Shown: in pieces, positions 28,997 to 38,423 of the stretch
Numbering within the stretch: position 1 is the first letter of the stretch
Layout of the letters: each line of letters opens with the position of its first letter
Assembly: GCA_001839685.1 (NCBI GenBank)
Contig: MLAK01000624.1
Coordinates: forward strand, 38,670 to 88,511
Direction of reading: 5' to 3'
DNA: 49,842 nt
Source: Tritrichomonas foetus
Lineage: Eukaryota; Parabasalia; Tritrichomonadida; Tritrichomonadidae
The notes under the pieces: generated by a model
Databases searched by the model: none
What the model was told of the DNA's origin: nothing
What the model saw: only the letters and a program-made list of their open reading frames with translations
Made by a program: the position numbers and the translations under genes

Positions 28997-30781
28997 TTAT
29001 CTAAAGAGACGAGAAATAAATTCAGACATTGCAAAAGCTGAAGCAGTATGATCTGTATCATTTTCATAATACTCTGTATATTTTGCAATAAAATGAGATC
29101 GACTTTCATTAATGATTCCAAGAAGTCTTCGAATTGCTGCCTCAACTTCATTCTTTGATGGTTTTTCATAATTTACTTGTTCTTTTGTTTCAGCCACAGC
29201 CACAACAAAATTGTAAATTTCTTCATATCGATCAATAATTTGCTCATTTAAACTACCCAAATATGTGTATCTATCAGACATTGGCTGTAAATTGAAAGGA
29301 AGTTGAAGGAGCTGTGCAAAAGGAATAGAAATATTTTGTAGGTCTTTTGGCGGTCTTCCTTTTTCATCAAACCCAAGAGGATCAGCAATAATTGCTGTAG
29401 AAAATCTCAAGCATAAAAATGAGGATAATGCATTAAACACAGCATGTCTTGATCTCAGCATTGTTGCTGTAACACTTTTTAATACACAAGCCATATGCCT
29501 GAATTCATTTGGAATATACTCAGCACCAGAAAGGAATTTATCAATCACCCAATTAAGAAGTTCGCTAACATCATCAGATTTAGATTTATCTTCATTTTTA
29601 ATTCCGAGAGGACCAACTTCATCAATTTTATCAATAATCGGACGAATAATATTATCAAAGAATTTTCGCCCAAACTTTTTATAATAAACTTTAAACAGAT
29701 AAGTAACATGAGAATTGCTTCTCAAAACAGTATTTTCGGTTAAATTTGGCTGTGCAAACTCTAAAGAACATGAGGCCATTAAAAATCGATGAACCAGACC
29801 ATGATAAGCAAAAATTGTATATAAATCTTCCATTGATTCTTGTGCAACTTTAATTTTCATGATATCATGATGTAAAAGCGCACGAATTAAATATGTATCT
29901 GGTTGAATTAATGCTGTTTCAAAAGCATCAATAATTTGTGGTGGTATTGCTTCGGCAACAAATGCAGTACAACATGGAATTAGCGGCTCTGGACTCAACC
30001 AAGTTTGAAATGTTTCTTTATCATAAGGAATCAATCTTGCGCCAATGTTTGAATCTTTACAAATACGAATAGATCTTCCACTTCTGGAACTTTCAATTTT
30101 GCTTACTCGAAAAGTATCAACAACTGTTAAGTCATCAGCCCTATAAATAGTGATTTCATTTTGTGGTGTTAAAATTGCCCAATGAGGTGATTGATTTTTC
30201 ACCATCATTCGATATTTCATGAATAGCCCACCGAGCTTCATATTCGGATTCTCAGCTGATGTACAGCCATGCCATTGTGGAGGAATTAATGCATTTCCAA
30301 TCCATGAAATGAACTGATCATTTAGTGAGTTTTCATGAACAAGTGAAGCAATAGCGGCGCATGATTTCTGAATTGGTGGAGGAAGACTTTCTAAAACCGA
30401 GTCTGCGTTAATAGGGAAAGTGTCTGTTAAACTGTTAATAAAATCAGCACTAAACATGTTTCGTAAACCATCAAGTAATTGTTCTAAAGGTTCTGAGGGA
30501 TGTTCGTAAAGTTCGTTAATATCGTTTTGTGAGATAAGATCAGCAATGACAACTTGAAAGTCAAAAAAGTCATCATATGGATCTCTTAGATTTTCAGCAA
30601 ATGTGCTCTCTTGAATTTCTGGAATGAGTTCATCGATATGTGGTTTGAATATTTCGAATGGGTATTGTGGATAGCTTAATTCTTTGTTAACTATCTCCAA
30701 TTTTGGTGCAGCACCAGAAACACCAGCTAAATGAAAAAAGACATGTTTTGCAACAGTTGATGGGGTTTTGATATCATCCAT
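28997..30781 (-). CDS. RasGAP-domain protein with PH domain
   Basis: 594 residues from MDDIKTPSTV (the ATG at 30781; the TTG at 30796 is not a start). Residues about 180-263 look like a PH domain: MKLGGLFMKYR, HWAIL, ITIYR, ending TFQTWLS, with the invariant Trp of the last helix. Residues about 290-525 resemble a RasGAP domain: TVLRSNSHVTYLF (351-363) fits the LFRxNSLAT arginine-finger loop (Arg354 as finger), followed by the FxxLxFxxAII stretch SSFLCLRFSTAIIADP (453-468), corresponding to FLFLRFICPAI. Known role: stimulates GTP hydrolysis on Ras-type GTPases. The N-terminal ~170 residues are helical, of unknown fold. The 3' end converges on the ABC gene, 215 bases apart. Confidence 0.78.
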   Translation of the reverse strand: MDDIKTPSTVAKHVFFHLAGVSGAAPKLEIVNKELSYPQYPFEIFKPHIDELIPEIQESTFAENLRDPYDDFFDFQVVIADLISQNDINELYEHPSEPLEQLLDGLRNMFSADFINSLTDTFPINADSVLESLPPPIQKSCAAIASLVHENSLNDQFISWIGNALIPPQWHGCTSAENPNMKLGGLFMKYRMMVKNQSPHWAILTPQNEITIYRADDLTVVDTFRVSKIESSRSGRSIRICKDSNIGARLIPYDKETFQTWLSPEPLIPCCTAFVAEAIPPQIIDAFETALIQPDTYLIRALLHHDIMKIKVAQESMEDLYTIFAYHGLVHRFLMASCSLEFAQPNLTENTVLRSNSHVTYLFKVYYKKFGRKFFDNIIRPIIDKIDEVGPLGIKNEDKSKSDDVSELLNWVIDKFLSGAEYIPNEFRHMACVLKSVTATMLRSRHAVFNALSSFLCLRFSTAIIADPLGFDEKGRPPKDLQNISIPFAQLLQLPFNLQPMSDRYTYLGSLNEQIIDRYEEIYNFVVAVAETKEQVNYEKPSKNEVEAAIRRLLGIINESRSHFIAKYTEYYENDTDHTASAFAMSEFISRLFR

Positions 30782-31559
30782 CAAAAAATAAGTCAAGGAG
30801 GATTTTATTCAAAAAGGTATTGTGACATTATTTTCATCAGAATTTTTTCATCTTACATCATCTTATGAATTCAATTTTTGTTTGAGCAATATCTTCTCCT
30901 CTACATTGTTTCAATTAGATAAAATGCACTATTAGTATTATAAAAACATAAAAAGACTTTTTATATAAATAACTTTAAATAGAAATAAAGGTAAGAATGC
31001 AAATTCATTATTCCCATAAAAATAAGTAATATTTTTTCCATACAATGAGACAACCATGATATAATTAGTAGTGTATACTTTAGTGACTCATTTATAGAAT
31101 ATCAACTTCTTAATTAGTCTAAAAGAGATTATACTATTTATAGAAACATGTGATACCTGATATTCTATGATGAATGCATATTAATTCGAATTATATAAAC
31201 TCTAGAGTTAAATTTAATTCGGAAATACTCTAGTTTTCCTCAAATTAGTTAACAAACTTCCATAATTATGAATAACAAGCAGGAAATTTGTTAAAATCAA
31301 TTTGTACCATAAAAGTGGTACATTGAACAAGTAATTTTTGAAACGCTAAACATTTATCAGTGGACGCAAAAACGATAAAGACTTTTCTTTCGGAATTGAC
31401 CGAATATTTACTGAAAAAGATATATATTATGTATAGAAAAAGTTCCATCTTTCGAGGTTGTGTCAAAGAAAAAGTTGCATTTTCAATAAATCTTCTTTCA
31501 ATTGTTTTGATTGCATAATGAAAACAATTCTTTTAGTAAAATGAAGTAAGATATTGATT
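30782..31559. other. Divergent spacer with a possible transposase relic
   Basis: About 780 AT-rich bases. A minus frame at 31266-31448 reads KVFIVFASTDKCLAFQKL then MVQIDFNKFPACYS and may be a fragment of a MULE-type transposase (pattern IxxFAS....ID.TFK..P..Y.Q), but the key residues are altered. Nothing else seen. Confidence 0.35.
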
Positions 31560-31570
31560 TCACTTTATTA
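31560..31570 (+). promoter_or_regulatory. Initiator TCACTTTATTA of the GALK2-like gene
   Basis: TCACTTTATTA matches the trichomonad initiator closely, with A+1 at 31562, ten bases before the ATG at 31572. Confidence 0.75.
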
Positions 31571-31571
31571 A

Positions 31572-32792
31572 ATGTGTGAATTTTGCAAAGACGACAAAAT
31601 AGTTCAACATATGATTCCCCAGTTCCAAGCCAAGTTTGGAGCAGCACCAACATTTGCTGGGCGTGCTCCAGGACGTGTAAATCTTATTGGCGAGCATATT
31701 GATTATTGTGGCTTCGCTGTTTTTCCAATGGCACTTGAAGGTAAACATACAACAGTTCTTGGTCGACTTACCGATTCTGGAAAAATCTGTGTTCGTAATA
31801 CTGATCCAGCAAATTATCCAGATGAAGATGTTCCATCAGTTGATGCTTCAGCCAAGCTTGTTGCTACAAACACTTGGGCACAATACTGTGAATCAGCTGT
31901 TAAACAATACTGCTTAGAAGCAGGATTTATCATCAAAGGAATTGATCTTCTTGTTCATGGACTTGTTCCAATTGCTTCAGGACTTTCATCATCAGCTGCA
32001 TTGTTATGTTCAATTGCATCTGCTCTTGATGTTGCACAAGGCTTAGCTCATGAAAAACAAGGACTTGTTCATTGCACAATTGAAGCCGAACATCGTGTTG
32101 GAATGAACTGTGGTGGTATGGATCAAAGTATCTCAATTTTTGGAAAGAAAGGTTATGCTTGTGTTATTGGATTTTGTCCACCATCAGTCAAATTAGTCAA
32201 GCTTCCAAATGCTCATTTCGTTGTTGCTCATTGTATGGAGCGTGCTGCTAAGCTTGAAGGTTATGATACTAACTGCTACAATCATCGTGTTCTTGAAGTT
32301 CGTCGTTGCGCCGAATTAATGAAGGATGGATGTAAGACAATCGGTGAAGTTGTTAAAGCTGTTGGAGGATTTGATCCTGCAATTGAACTTGCTAAGAAAC
32401 TTCCAAAAAGTGAAGGAAATCTTGTTCTTCGTGATCGTGCACTTCACGTTCTTACTGAATCACGCCGTGTTCTCCAAATGGAAGGAGCTTCTCTTGAAGA
32501 ATGGGGCAAACTTATGTGCCAATCACATGAATCATGCAGCAAACTTTATCATTGCTCATGTGATGCACTTGATGAACTCGTCAAAGATGGTATGGCTGCT
32601 GGAGCTCTTGGTGGCCGTCTCACTGGTGCTGGATGGGGAGGATGCACGATTTTCATGCTGAAGCCATCTGATAATCCTAATACTTTTATTCACAAGCTAA
32701 AGGAAACCTACTATAAGAGGCATCATATTGCAGAACCAATCATTTTCGCAACAAGCCCAGGTGAAGGAGCTCATGCCTTCAAATTCGAGTAA
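31572..32792 (+). CDS. GALK2: Galactokinase / N-acetylgalactosamine kinase, GALK2 type (GHMP family)
   Basis: 406 residues. GRAPGRVNLIGEHIDYCG (30-47) is the sugar-binding signature; the HIDYCG form is that of GALK2 (animals) and not the HTDYN of bacterial and human GALK1. The GHMP phosphate loop is GLVPIASGLSSSAALL (130-145), the catalytic Asp is in GGMDQS (181-186) and the third motif is GGRLTGAGWGGCT. SHESCSKLYHCSC matches the SHxSCxxxYxCSC string of GALK2. Known reaction: ATP-dependent C1 phosphorylation of galactose or GalNAc. GalNAc preference is inference from the GALK2-like motifs. Codons are strongly biased, suggesting high expression. No signal peptide; cytosolic. Confidence 0.94.
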   Translation: MCEFCKDDKIVQHMIPQFQAKFGAAPTFAGRAPGRVNLIGEHIDYCGFAVFPMALEGKHTTVLGRLTDSGKICVRNTDPANYPDEDVPSVDASAKLVATNTWAQYCESAVKQYCLEAGFIIKGIDLLVHGLVPIASGLSSSAALLCSIASALDVAQGLAHEKQGLVHCTIEAEHRVGMNCGGMDQSISIFGKKGYACVIGFCPPSVKLVKLPNAHFVVAHCMERAAKLEGYDTNCYNHRVLEVRRCAELMKDGCKTIGEVVKAVGGFDPAIELAKKLPKSEGNLVLRDRALHVLTESRRVLQMEGASLEEWGKLMCQSHESCSKLYHCSCDALDELVKDGMAAGALGGRLTGAGWGGCTIFMLKPSDNPNTFIHKLKETYYKRHHIAEPIIFATSPGEGAHAFKFE

Positions 32793-33020
32793 GTTATACA
32801 ATTTCAATAAAAATTTACTTCTTTATCTACATTTTTACTCAAAATAAATTAATGAAATCATTTATCCAAATGTATGACCAAATAAAAATTGAAAATCATA
32901 AAAAGTAAATGAATGTCATAAAAATAAGAAAAATCATTCAGTTGGAAGATAAACACAATTTATGAAAATAATAAACATCAGCCTTATAATAAAAAATTCG
33001 GAAGCTTTCGGCATTAAAAA
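32793..33020. other. Convergent 3' flanks
   Basis: About 230 AT-rich bases between convergent genes. Nothing recognised. Confidence 0.3.
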
Positions 33021-33278
33021 TTATGAGCTTGGATTTTGAGGAGTGAAAAAATCGACAAGAAGTTTCAAAGTTTGGCTTGGCTCGAGCGGGAAAGATGACC
33101 ATGAGCAGAGAGGAGCCTGCATTGAGGGGGCATCCCACGAAACTTTTTCATCTTGCTCACATTGGGCGAGTTCTGCGGCGGTAAAATTCTGTCCTTGAGT
33201 ATCTGCTTGCGTCTCGACAGAGTTATAGGTGATTTCTTCTTTTGTTGAATCTTTTGGATAACTGAGTCTTGATAACAT
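33021..33278 (-). CDS. Small hypothetical acidic protein (85 aa)
   Basis: ATG at 33278, stop TAA at 33021. 85 residues beginning MLSRLSYPKDSTKEE, with a Gln/Glu-rich middle and a hydrophobic end (LCSWSSFPLEPSQTLKLLVDFF). I recognise no family. Support for a real gene: codons are C/G-richer than the surrounding spacer, the gene is divergent from the DPP gene with 102 bases between their ATGs, and a TCATCACAAAA string lies about 20 bases upstream. Two alternative frames overlap this region but lack these signs. Small size is consistent with a complex subunit, which is only a guess. Confidence 0.62.
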   Translation of the reverse strand: MLSRLSYPKDSTKEEITYNSVETQADTQGQNFTAAELAQCEQDEKVSWDAPSMQAPLCSWSSFPLEPSQTLKLLVDFFTPQNPSS

Positions 33279-33365
33279 TTGTCACTTTTGTGATGAATTT
33301 TTCGCAATTTCTGTCTGATAGTTCAATGGTCAATTAATCGGCAAATTGTAGATACTTTTTTTACT

Positions 33366-33374
33366 TCATATTCG
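33366..33374 (+). promoter_or_regulatory. Initiator TCATATTCG of the DPP IV-like gene
   Basis: TCATATTCG with A+1 at 33368, 13 bases before the ATG at 33381. Confidence 0.6.
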
Positions 33375-33380
33375 TTAATC

Positions 33381-35630
33381 ATGTCTGAAGAAAACATTGA
33401 AGCTTCTCAAGAACAACATCAATTTGAATTTAGCGATTTTTTCAAAGGAACTTTTCATCCTCAAAGAGTTACCGGCTTGAATTCGATGAAAGACGGAATT
33501 CATTACACTTATATTTCAGATAACTCAATCCTAAAGGCCAAATACGAAGATGTTAATGATGAAAAATCTGAAAATAAACCAGAAATTCTATTTTCAGTCG
33601 CAGAAATGGATCAATCCGATGGGACTTCAAAATGTCCTTTCCAGCGATTTAACGGTTACTCATTTAATTCAGATGAAACACTTATTCTTTTAACTACAGC
33701 AAAAACCATGAAATATCGCCGATCATTCATCGCAAATTATTATATTTATGATATCGCTGAAAAAACAATAACACCATTATCAACAAACGGATCACAAAAA
33801 TGTGCAACATTTTCACCAGACGGAAAGCATATTGCATTTGTCAGAAAGAAAAATTTATTTATTTATGACATCGAATCAAAAAGTGAAGAACAAATTACCC
33901 AAGATGGTAAAATCAATAAAATTATCAACGGAGAAACCGATTGGGTCTATGAAGAAGAGTTTGAATTCACTCGTGCTTATGAATGGTCGCCCGATGGACA
34001 AACACTTGCCTATTTGAAATTTGACGAAACACATGTCCCTCATTATACGCTTCAGAAATATTGTGGCGAGTGTCCAAGACATCCAAAGAACATAATGTAT
34101 CCCGAAAATTACGTATATAAGTATCCAAAAGCAGGTGAAAGAAATTCTACTGTCACTTTTCATATTTACTATTTACAAACAAAAGAAACCAAGATGATTC
34201 CAATCGGTGGAAGTGCGCATATAGATGAAATTTATGAAGATGGCAAAATAAATATTGAAAAAGATTACTACATTCCAAAGATTATCTATTCTAATGATCC
34301 AAAGGTTGTTTTAGTATTTCATTTAAACAGGCATCAAAATGATTTAAATATATACACTGTGAATACTGATAATTGTGAAATCAATACGATCTATCATGAA
34401 ACAAATAAATATTATATTGATTTTGATGCATTCAAAAAAGTTCAATTCCTTGACGATGGGAAACACTTCACTTTAGAAAGTGAAGAAACCGGATTTAATC
34501 ACATTTACGTCGTTAATATGGAAAATGGTGAAAAGAAACAAATCACTACCGGTGAATATGATGTTTCTGAGTTTTATGGATACGATAATGTTCGTAAGCT
34601 TTATTATTATTCATCATTTGAGGAATCAACAATTGAATTGTATGCTTATGGAATTGATGAAAATGGAAATAAGCGAAAATTAACACCAAAGAAAGGTTGG
34701 AATACTGTTAAATTCAGTAATAACTTTAATTTTTACTTCGTTGAGAACTCAAGCTCAACTGAAGTTCCAACAACTACTTTATACAATAATGAAGGTCATT
34801 TAATTAAAATTATGGAAGATAATTCTGAATTACAAGAACTTTTAAGGAGTTATGATATTCCTAAACCAGAATTTTTCACGGTGCCTGCAGATGATGGAGT
34901 TACTCAAATAAATGTTTCCATGATTAAGCCCAAAGGTTGGGAAACTAAAAAATGTCCCCTTGTTGTTCGCCAATATAGCGGTCCTAATCACCAATATGTT
35001 CAAAATAGTTGGAATCTAAATTGGTTTAATTTTTTAGTTCAAGAAGGTTTTGCTGTAGCTTCAATTGATCCTAGAGGTTCTGCCGCTCATGGTGAACAAT
35101 TTAGAAAATGCACATATTTACAACTTGGTGTAATAGAATCCAAAGATGTAGTTGCAGCAACTCGCCATTTATCTAAACTTGATTACATTGATGAAACTAA
35201 TATAGGAATTTGGGGATGGTCGTTTGGTGGTTTTATGACACTTTTATGTCTTGCTGAAGGACCTGATGTATTTTCTACAGGAATTGCAGTTGCGCCTGTC
35301 ACTAATTGGAAATATTATGATTCAATTTATACTGAAAGATTCATGAGAACGCCACAAGAAAATCCTGAAGGTTACGAAAATGGAGCACCTCTTCATGTAG
35401 TAAACTCAATTAGTCCATCAGCAAATTTTTTAATTTGTCATGGAACAGCAGATGACAATGTTCACATTCAAAATACTTTTGAATATACTGAATTACTTGT
35501 ACAAAGAGGAATTCAATTCGATATGGCTGTTTATACAAACAGAAACCATGGAATTTATGGCGGAAACACTTCTTTGCATTTACACACAAAATTCTTGAAT
35601 TATTTCAATAGTCATTTGCGTGGTGTATAA
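33381..35630 (+). CDS. Dipeptidyl peptidase IV-like serine peptidase (family S9B)
   Basis: 749 residues, close to the soluble DPP IV length. N-terminal beta-propeller, then an alpha/beta hydrolase domain (from about 510). The DWVYEEEFEF string (187-196) carries the Glu-Glu pair that binds the substrate N terminus in DPP IV (DWVYEEEVF). The catalytic triad is Ser614 in GWSFGG (usual GWSYGG), Asp691 in HGTADDNVH, and His723 in NRNHGIYGG. Known reaction: release of N-terminal Xaa-Pro dipeptides. There is no signal peptide or N-terminal membrane anchor, so a cytosolic DPP8/9- or bacterial-type enzyme is likely. Confidence 0.95.
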   Translation: MSEENIEASQEQHQFEFSDFFKGTFHPQRVTGLNSMKDGIHYTYISDNSILKAKYEDVNDEKSENKPEILFSVAEMDQSDGTSKCPFQRFNGYSFNSDETLILLTTAKTMKYRRSFIANYYIYDIAEKTITPLSTNGSQKCATFSPDGKHIAFVRKKNLFIYDIESKSEEQITQDGKINKIINGETDWVYEEEFEFTRAYEWSPDGQTLAYLKFDETHVPHYTLQKYCGECPRHPKNIMYPENYVYKYPKAGERNSTVTFHIYYLQTKETKMIPIGGSAHIDEIYEDGKINIEKDYYIPKIIYSNDPKVVLVFHLNRHQNDLNIYTVNTDNCEINTIYHETNKYYIDFDAFKKVQFLDDGKHFTLESEETGFNHIYVVNMENGEKKQITTGEYDVSEFYGYDNVRKLYYYSSFEESTIELYAYGIDENGNKRKLTPKKGWNTVKFSNNFNFYFVENSSSTEVPTTTLYNNEGHLIKIMEDNSELQELLRSYDIPKPEFFTVPADDGVTQINVSMIKPKGWETKKCPLVVRQYSGPNHQYVQNSWNLNWFNFLVQEGFAVASIDPRGSAAHGEQFRKCTYLQLGVIESKDVVAATRHLSKLDYIDETNIGIWGWSFGGFMTLLCLAEGPDVFSTGIAVAPVTNWKYYDSIYTERFMRTPQENPEGYENGAPLHVVNSISPSANFLICHGTADDNVHIQNTFEYTELLVQRGIQFDMAVYTNRNHGIYGGNTSLHLHTKFLNYFNSHLRGV

Positions 35631-36074
35631 AATGAATAAAACTCCTTATTTATTTTCGTGTCTTTTTTTTGTAATCTTTTTGACCTTATTTTTGAAATTC
35701 ATAGATTACTGATTTTTGTGAAACGAGAAATTCTTAATTACTCAGAGTCAAATTGTTATCACTTTGTGATTCAAGCTTTATAAATGCGAGAAAGTTAAGC
35801 AAAATTTTATATTTTTTTGAATTTTTACTTTTAATGAGATTTTTAAGGATTAGTTGTACTAACTTAGTTCGAACATTATAGAAGAAAGTATGATGAAAGA
35901 GAGAATTTATGGATAATATTATATCATCATTAGATTAGTGATATCATCTAAAAAAGTTACCCAAATCGACCGTTTGAATTATTTTATTTGTGAGAAACGT
36001 AACTTTATCAGAAACCGTTAATTTGATAAGCGCCCATTCAACAAATTCAATGAAATAAAGAAAATAAATCTGCA
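35631..36074. other. Intergenic region
   Basis: 444 AT-rich bases between DPP and the VPS37-like gene; no feature recognised. A weak TCAATG lies about 28 bases before the ATG at 36075. Confidence 0.35.
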
Positions 36075-37412
36075 ATGAAAACTAATTCCCCAACACGCGA
36101 AATCCTCAGTCTCGATCGACAAATTGTTGTAGCAACTCGCCAGTTCCCATATCTTGAAATTTATGACAATTCGGTTTTCAAAATTGTGTTTCCGGATGCT
36201 CCTCAATTTGAATTCGAAGTCAAAATCGATGAAAATTTCCCAGTTTCAAAGCCCTCGATTAAATTGAACGATGAAGAATTTAAAACCTCTCTCACAACCT
36301 ATTGGATGCAAAATTATACTTTATATCATATAATTCACCATTTGCATTTACACGCGATTGCCAACCGACCGCCAATTTCTCCATCCGGTAGTCCAGTTTC
36401 CACCAAATTTGGATCAAGATGGTCAAATCTGGCATCGCCAATATCGTCGCGCCGATCATCAGCTGCAAACTCAACGGTTGGAACGCCAAAGTCAAATAAA
36501 AACAATAGTGTTCGACCAAATAAAGGTAGAAATACTTTTAATAATGAAAACTCACCTGTTAATAAAAATTCCAAGAAAACTTCAAAAGAAATGAACATCA
36601 GTGATATCGGAAGCTCTTCATTTACGATGTCTGAAGAAGACAGTAGCCGGGCTCAGAAATTTATTGCACCTGTGAACGATAGTTCCACAATTGATTCTTT
36701 CATTGACATCCAAAGCCCGCCACCAAAGACATCGAAGCAAAATAAAGTTGATAAAAGCTCTGATAGTGATTCTGATGATGAATCATCAAACAAGAAAAAT
36801 AAAGAGAATGCTAAATCATTCATCGATTCATCAGATGATGAAGAATCTTCAAATAAGAAAAATAAAGAGAATGCTAAATCATTCATTGATTCATCAGATG
36901 ATGAAGAATCTTCAAACAAGAAAAATAAAGAGAACACGAAAACATTCATCGATTCATCAGATGATGAAGAATCAGAAAGGAGCACAAATAATAAACAAAA
37001 CCAAAACAAAAGCGAGAAAAATGAAAACCAATTGGATAATGAATCCGAAAAAAGTGATGATATTTCAAGCAGAAGTCTCAAAAGCGATAATAATGAAGCA
37101 GCTGATGATTTCATTGATGTTAACAATGTTGCTTCAAGAGGAATCGACCTTTCATCAATTAAAGATGATTTAGTCAACAAAAGTTTGACTGAATTCAAAG
37201 AAAACGCCAAAAGCATGGGATTGGACTTTTCTTTAGTTGACAATGGTGAAGAAGAAGATACTTTTGAATCTCTGGTGCAGAAACTGAACCAACTCTTTCA
37301 TAAGAGACAGATTGATATTGAATTATATATTTCATATTATAAAAATTTAAGAGGAATTCAACCATACGACATTTTCGACGAATCATTATCAGAAAAATCG
37401 ACCCCTGAATAA
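36075..37412 (+). CDS. VPS37/TSG101-like protein with UEV-like N terminus and acidic Ser-rich repeats
   Basis: 445 residues. Residues 1-95 look like a UEV/RWD fold (FKIVFPDAPQFEFEVKIDENFP then PSIKL..., with YTLYHIIHHLHLHA as the last helix). Residues about 215-300 are four acidic 21-residue repeats (SSDDEESSNKKNKENAKSFID). The C-terminal ~80 residues are helical (ESLVQKLNQLFHKRQIDIEL) like the ESCRT-I core or steadiness-box end of VPS37/TSG101. UEV plus ESCRT-I-like C terminus suggests VPS37 or TSG101 (ESCRT-I, endosomal sorting), but similarity is moderate. Alternative: another RWD-containing scaffold. Confidence 0.55.
   Translation: MKTNSPTREILSLDRQIVVATRQFPYLEIYDNSVFKIVFPDAPQFEFEVKIDENFPVSKPSIKLNDEEFKTSLTTYWMQNYTLYHIIHHLHLHAIANRPPISPSGSPVSTKFGSRWSNLASPISSRRSSAANSTVGTPKSNKNNSVRPNKGRNTFNNENSPVNKNSKKTSKEMNISDIGSSSFTMSEEDSSRAQKFIAPVNDSSTIDSFIDIQSPPPKTSKQNKVDKSSDSDSDDESSNKKNKENAKSFIDSSDDEESSNKKNKENAKSFIDSSDDEESSNKKNKENTKTFIDSSDDEESERSTNNKQNQNKSEKNENQLDNESEKSDDISSRSLKSDNNEAADDFIDVNNVASRGIDLSSIKDDLVNKSLTEFKENAKSMGLDFSLVDNGEEEDTFESLVQKLNQLFHKRQIDIELYISYYKNLRGIQPYDIFDESLSEKSTPE
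36768..36975 (+). repeat. 63-bp coding minisatellite
   Basis: Three and a half near-identical tandem copies of 63 bases (21 codons), unit beginning GATTCATCAGATGATGAAG. The copies keep frame and encode acidic SSDDEESSNKKNKEN blocks inside the VPS37-like gene. Their near identity at DNA level means recent expansion. Confidence 0.9.
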
Positions 37413-37903
37413 TTTTAGTTTATTTATTTTTATATTTAATATTTCTTGTAAAACCTTAAAATGAATGAGTAAAAAAACATATAGCCTATAATTATTATTA
37501 TTTTTGTTTTACCTTTTCTTGCTGCTTATTTTGTTAATCCTTTTATTACTTATATATAAAAATATTCATTCATCTAACGCCGTTTTCAAATTTACTTGAC
37601 TTGTATTTTGCAACATCTCAATATTGAATAATAGTATTAAATATCTTCAATATAAACTGTTTGGTCATCTAATAAACTCATCTATTCCATTGTTAATACA
37701 AAATAATGCAAATTTTCATGAAATGAGGTGGGAAAAAACGCATTTGAATGTTGGACATTGAACTGTTCTTCCTTATCAAGATAATTTGTTTTCGTATTTA
37801 TGAAATAAAGCATTTGAAAAAACTAGCACTTTTTCTTTATAGTCAATTTTCGTGAATTAATGACCAGATAATCAAAGAAAATAATAATGACATATTGGAA
37901 AAA
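37413..37903. other. Intergenic region
   Basis: About 500 AT-rich bases; no gene or repeat recognised. Confidence 0.35.
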
Positions 37904-37914
37904 TCATTTCATTC
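37904..37914 (+). promoter_or_regulatory. Initiator TCATTTCATTC
   Basis: TCATTTCATTC immediately before the ATG at 37915 (A+1 at 37906, nine bases). Strong initiator match. Confidence 0.65.
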
Positions 37915-38223
37915 ATGAGTGACATTCCTCTGAACCTGTTTATTGATCATGTAAAAATGTTAAAGATTATTCAAAAAAAGATTCTCGATATTATTGATGT
38001 TGAACATGAAATTGTGGCATTATCACTTCTTGAAAAAGATCTTTTTTCCTTTATCGCAGAAAATGATATTCAATCGCATTTTCCCATATATGAAGGATTA
38101 CTTCGTTTGATTTCAGATATTTCAATATTAATTTTAACTTTGAGGCATGTTTCGCCTGTATTCATAATGTTACTATTTGATTCATTGGACTTTTGTAATA
38201 TCCAAAATAGACTTTTCTTATAG
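37915..38223 (+). CDS. Short protein resembling the N-terminal domain of trichomonad ankyrin-type proteins
   Basis: 102 residues starting MSDIPLNLFIDHVKMLK, ending with TAG at 38223. Helical pattern (KDLFSFIAENDIQSHFPIYE, LLRLISDISILILTLRHVSP) recalls the conserved N-terminal domain that precedes ankyrin repeats in large trichomonad families. No ankyrin repeat follows in any frame in the next 200 bases. It is therefore a truncated member or an independent small gene. A good initiator in front argues that it is transcribed. Family link is inference from pattern only. Confidence 0.6.
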   Translation: MSDIPLNLFIDHVKMLKIIQKKILDIIDVEHEIVALSLLEKDLFSFIAENDIQSHFPIYEGLLRLISDISILILTLRHVSPVFIMLLFDSLDFCNIQNRLFL

Positions 38224-38423
38224 TCAGAACATTAACCTCTATTACACGCACTTCTTTACAGCTGATATATGAAAAAGTCGGGTTCTAAATATTGAATGTG
38301 TAATTCTTTTGGTTTCACCAATTTTATTGTTTTGCATTTTTCGTTGAGTGTTATTTTTACTTTTACAAGAAAATTTTCTGAAAAAAGGAAAATATAAAAT
38401 TTCATTGACAGTGATGATTTTGA

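Noticed and set aside
36653..37243. Long minus frame (196 codons) opposite the VPS37-like gene
   Set aside because: Ser/Phe/Leu-rich shadow of the acidic Ser/Asp repeats on the plus strand.
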